From the NCBI GenBank assembly GCA_036273455.1, contig DASUHP010000142.1, forward strand, positions 4,144 to 68,143: a DNA stretch of 64,000 bases, written 5' to 3'. The notes beneath the pieces are model-generated. The model ran no database searches. It saw only the letters and a list, made by a program, of their open reading frames with translations, and was not told the DNA's origin. Within the stretch, counting starts at the first letter, position 1; every line of letters starts with the position of its first letter. Shown here one piece after another: positions 61,742 to 64,000 of the stretch. Source of the DNA: CAIYRG01 sp036273455. Its GTDB lineage: Bacteria > Pseudomonadota > Alphaproteobacteria > Micropepsales > Micropepsaceae. Position numbers and translations under genes: made by a program.

Positions 61742-61954
61742 CTAACGCGTGGACTGCTCGATCAGACGCGTCTGCATGGATTCAATGGCCGGAGATTGTG
61801 CAGCCTCGCAAATCTTCGCCAAATGCTCATACTCAACGGCCATCGCGAGCAGTCTTTGTACGATTGCCGGGCTGTCACAGTCCGCGACCAGGGAACGTAA
61901 CCGCGCGGCGCGTTGGCGGTAACGGTCTGCCGGTTTAACGTTGTCGCTCGTCAT
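61742..61954 (-). CDS. Small helical protein of unknown function
   Basis: A 70-residue protein, MTSDNVKPADRYRQRAARLR SLVADCDSPAIVQRLLAMAV and on, predicted to be two helices with the pattern RYRxRAxxLR...A...YEHLAKICEAA. Members of this broad family are numerous in Rhizobiales and are annotated hypothetical. The ATG chosen removes a 19-residue low-complexity lead. It lies 60 bases upstream of the histidine kinase on the same strand and could share its transcript, which is the only hint to its role. Confidence 0.6.
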   Translation of the reverse strand: MTSDNVKPADRYRQRAARLRSLVADCDSPAIVQRLLAMAVEYEHLAKICEAAQSPAIESMQTRLIEQSTR

Positions 61955-62399
61955 GTGGTCGCGCGCAATTTTGTCTATTGTTGTCCCCTTTCCCCCGGGT
62001 TGTCTGGTCAAAACAGCTCACGCCGGCAAAGTTCTTGCCGGGATTTTGCCACCACGGCGATGTTTCTTGTGAATGACAGCTTCGATTGCGAAACCGGTGC
62101 CCTGGTCCGTTCGTTTTAAGAATAGCGGTTTCGATGCTTCGGCATTGAATTCGCGAAAGAGCGGCAGAGAATCGATGCAAGTCGATTTCTCTGCCGTTCT
62201 CGTTTGTAGAGTGAAGTGGCCCAAGCCATGCCTCGCGCGGATCCGCAGGCACCAGCGCGTCACTTTGCTCATCTAGATAAAGCAGGATCGCGCGCTTTCG
62301 CAGATTGGGATGTCTCCATGGTCAGCCACGATACCGAACGGCTGGTGCGAGAAATGCTCGGCACCCGAGCGCGAAATGGCACGCTTGCCCAAAGTAAAC
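61955..62399. other. Gene-poor stretch with two hairpins
   Basis: About 445 bases between the small helical gene and the AI-2E permease stop. Two inverted repeats stand out: CCGGCAA/TTGCCGG around 62020-62042, and a long stem CGGCAGAGA-ATCGA with TCGAT-TTCTCTGCCG (62162-62196, one bulged base, loop TGCAAG) followed by TTCTCGTTT, which resembles a plus-strand terminator although no plus-strand gene precedes it. The open frames here show random-like composition and I do not call genes. Confidence 0.5.
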
Positions 62400-63458
62400 C
62401 TAAGTGGCGACCTGAAGCTCTCCTTTGCGTGTTCGCGGAGCCGCAAGCAATATCGAGATCCACCGCAGCCTCTCGACATGGGCGCAGGCGATCGCGATCG
62501 CCGCGGTCAGTGGAACTGCTAGAAAGAGACCCGCGACACCCCAAATCAGGCCCCAGAAACTTAGCGCTACGATGATGATGAATGGGCTGAGATTCAGGGA
62601 CGAACCCAGCCACTTCGTCGAAATGATATCCATGAGCACGAAATGGAGGACACCAAGTGCGGCAACGATCAAGAGCGGCAGCCCAAAACTGCCGAACTGG
62701 ACCAGCGCAACAAGAGCCGGAAGAACAATCGCAATCGCGCCAATCGTAGGTATGTATCCCAGGACAAAGATGATCAGGGCCATAAACGCCGCAAAAGGCA
62801 CACCCAGAATGGCGAGCAATACATAGGCGGCGATGCCAATGATCGCCGACAGCACGGTGTAAACCGCCAGAAAGCTCTGGAGCTGACCGGATATCTTCTG
62901 AAGTACGAACAGTCCGGCCTGGCGCCGCGCGAAATCCGTTTCCAGCGTTTCATATTTCGCCGAAAACAGGCTTTGTTCCGCCAATAAAAACCCCAGATAG
63001 ATGAACACTTGAACGATCGCGAAAGCCGAGCTTCCCACAGAGGCCGCGGCGCCGGTGAGCACGGCCGCGAAGTTGAAGCGGCTGAGGAGATCGGTAAAAT
63101 TCAACCTTAGATGCAAGGGCGTGAGAACACGGGCGAGGATCTGCTGCAGCTTCGTTCCATATGCTGGCGCCTCCGCGGTAAACTGACCGGCCTCGCTGCT
63201 GATGATCAGCACGATGAAATAAAGCCCGGCCACCAGCAGCGCGAGCGCGCCGAACCAGGCCAGCCAGCGCGGCAGCCGCATCCGCTGTAGCCAATCGGCG
63301 ACCGCATTGACCAGAGCCCAAACGAGAAACGTGAATACCAGCGGCGCCAAAAGCGGCCGCCCGAGAACAAGGATAGCGAGCAGTGCTACGAACCCAAGCA
63401 ATCCAAGAATAATTTTTGTTCCCGACATGTCTGATGATCCGCTAAATTCGGGCACCAT
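62400..63458 (-). CDS. AI-2E family (PerM-like) permease
   Basis: A 352-residue membrane protein with about seven to eight helices. The conserved C-terminal core has FAAFMALIIFVLGYIPTIGA, LVQFGSFGLPLLIVAALGVL and the hallmark DIISTKWLGSSLNLSPFIII then WGLIWGVAGLFLAVPLTAAI. The family includes putative exporters and Na+/H+ antiporters; AI-2 transport itself is not implied. The start ATG follows GAGGACTAAG; the longer upstream frame has no ribosome site. It lacks the cytosolic C-terminal extension seen on some rhizobial relatives, a fragment of which may exist at 18322-18702. A small gene ends one base before its start. Confidence 0.9.
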   Translation of the reverse strand: MVPEFSGSSDMSGTKIILGLLGFVALLAILVLGRPLLAPLVFTFLVWALVNAVADWLQRMRLPRWLAWFGALALLVAGLYFIVLIISSEAGQFTAEAPAYGTKLQQILARVLTPLHLRLNFTDLLSRFNFAAVLTGAAASVGSSAFAIVQVFIYLGFLLAEQSLFSAKYETLETDFARRQAGLFVLQKISGQLQSFLAVYTVLSAIIGIAAYVLLAILGVPFAAFMALIIFVLGYIPTIGAIAIVLPALVALVQFGSFGLPLLIVAALGVLHFVLMDIISTKWLGSSLNLSPFIIIVALSFWGLIWGVAGLFLAVPLTAAIAIACAHVERLRWISILLAAPRTRKGELQVAT

Positions 63459-63459
63459 C

Positions 63460-63600
63460 TTAGTCCTCGAGCGCGTCCTTCGGCAGATGCTCGGCGCAAT
63501 AGAATGCTCCACGGTGCGCGTCGTGACGTGAACGGGCCTCTGCGTCGCGTAGGTCGCAGTGCGGCATGTTGGTGAACGGCGCCGGTGCATTTTCCAACAC
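63460..63600 (-). CDS. Possible 46-residue Cys/His protein coupled to the AI-2E permease
   Basis: A short frame starts with GTG after CAGGTAATCGAC and ends one base before the permease ATG. The product, LENAPAPFTNMPHCDLRDAE continuing to GAFYCAEHLPKDALED, has a CxL...H...C-x2-H arrangement that could bind a metal, and acidic ends. The frame is open for about 33 codons further upstream with a basic, Gln-rich sequence (SKREQRRQQVIDV). Tight spacing to the permease and a plausible ribosome site support it, but no homologue is recalled with certainty. Confidence 0.4.
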   Translation of the reverse strand: MLENAPAPFTNMPHCDLRDAEARSRHDAHRGAFYCAEHLPKDALED

Positions 63601-64000
63601 GTCGATTACCTGCTGCCGCCGCTGTTCGCGTTTGCTGTGACCGCCCGTCGCGCCACTCTGATTGCAACAATGAGAAGGTCAACGAGGCAAGCCAAGGATA
63701 GGGGCCCCGCAGGCATTCACCCGGTCTGGCGTTACTTGGTTCGAAACCCGCAGCAAGAAAGTGCGACGGTGACCACTATAACCGCCCGGGTAAGAAACCA
63801 AGCCATATCGAGCACCTGGCTTTCCCGCCAGCGATCCGATGACGATGACGCTCTGATCAAAATTAACCAGATCAGTTCTCTTCCAACGGTGCGAGCATCC
63901 GCTGACGTTTCGTCCCTGCTTCAGCAATTGGGTCAGAGTAGAGTTCGTCGGCATTTCGCGCACTGCTGCATGGAATCGTAACTGGATAACTCGCGAGTTC
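63601..64000. other. Window end without a recognisable gene
   Basis: The last 400 bases hold several overlapping open frames on both strands, none with convincing protein character or a family that I recognise. On the minus strand a short hydrophobic start (MAWFLTRAVIVVTVALS...) near 63810 with a fair ribosome site stops after 24 residues and may be a remnant of an exported or membrane protein. No tRNA, integrase or repeat was seen. Confidence 0.4.

Noticed and set aside
62216..62575. 119-codon plus-strand frame containing MVSHDTERLVREMLGTRARN
   Set aside because: The C-terminal half is antisense to the AI-2E permease and the rest has no recognisable pattern.
55487..64000. Integrated element with attachment repeats at tRNA-Pro
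   Set aside because: I looked for a second copy of the tRNA 3' end and for an integrase or transposase and found neither, so only an accessory region is claimed.
1..64000. CRISPR arrays, prophage modules, insertion sequences, rRNA genes
   Set aside because: No regularly spaced repeats, phage structural genes, transposase motifs or rRNA segments were seen.

Overview
The window is chromosomal DNA of an alphaproteobacterium with high G+C. The evidence is the gene order: a ctaC-ctaD-ctaB-coxF-ctaG-ctaE-SURF1-thrC-M16 protease run, an eno...ftsB-pdhA-pdhB-pdhC-lpd run, hemA for the C4 (Shemin) route to heme, a MucR regulator, and glyA-nrdR-ribD-ribE-ribB-ribH-nusB-thiL-hppA followed by DUF177-rpmF-plsX-fabH-ihfA. 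Several accessory genes look like families common in soil Rhizobiales and in Rhizomicrobium/Micropepsis-like bacteria. I cannot name the genus from sequence alone.

Layout. 1-2.6 kb: the N-terminal part of ppc (cut by the window edge) and tldD, both minus strand. 2.8-9.0 kb: a complete aa3-type cytochrome c oxidase operon (subunits II, I and III, heme o synthase, Cox11, SURF1, a 47-residue CoxF-like protein). 9.0-13.9 kb: thrC, a mitochondrial-processing-peptidase-like M16 protease, a RimJ-type acetyltransferase and a seven-helix PAS protein with no output domain. 13.9-18.7 kb: yqgE, a Prx5-type peroxiredoxin, a ceramidase-like membrane protein overlapping eno, an NHL beta-propeller protein, and an orphan fragment of an AI-2E-transporter tail. 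18.9-24.5 kb: ftsB and the whole pyruvate dehydrogenase complex, closed by a good bidirectional terminator. 24.6-32.5 kb: a secreted protein of unknown function, DUF502, metG, a broken PIN toxin with a candidate antitoxin, bpt and a penicillin-acylase-family hydrolase. 32.6-37 kb: a marR-emrA-emrB efflux operon, then a PCu(A)C copper chaperone with a TetR regulator. 37-41.6 kb: hemB, an enoyl-CoA hydratase/3-hydroxyisobutyryl-CoA hydrolase-type gene, an LdtR-like MarR regulator, hemA and mucR. 42-55.4 kb: dense housekeeping operons (serine/glycine, riboflavin, thiamine, proton-pumping pyrophosphatase, bc1 chaperone, phospholipid and fatty acid initiation, IHF alpha). 55.49 kb: tRNA-Pro(GGG).

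Downstream of the tRNA the character changes. From 55.6 to 64 kb there is a looser accessory segment with a Crp/Fnr regulator, an orphan HicA, a membrane/molybdopterin fusion oxidoreductase, a HisKA_2 histidine kinase, an AI-2E-family permease and at least four decayed genes: an NDH-2 tail, a DUF2945 gene with two frameshifts, a small coiled-coil gene with an internal stop, and a second frameshifted hicA copy. This looks like a decaying lineage-specific region next to a tRNA, but I found no integrase and no repeated tRNA 3' end.

I did not find a clearly new multi-gene system. The observations most worth following are the structured four-hairpin leader before ihfA, the degenerate GTP-cyclohydrolase half of RibB, a MucR without zinc ligands, the output-less 7TM-PAS protein, the ceramidase-like/enolase overlap, the membrane/molybdopterin fusion, the candidate novel antitoxin, and the duplicated hicA sequences around the fusion gene.
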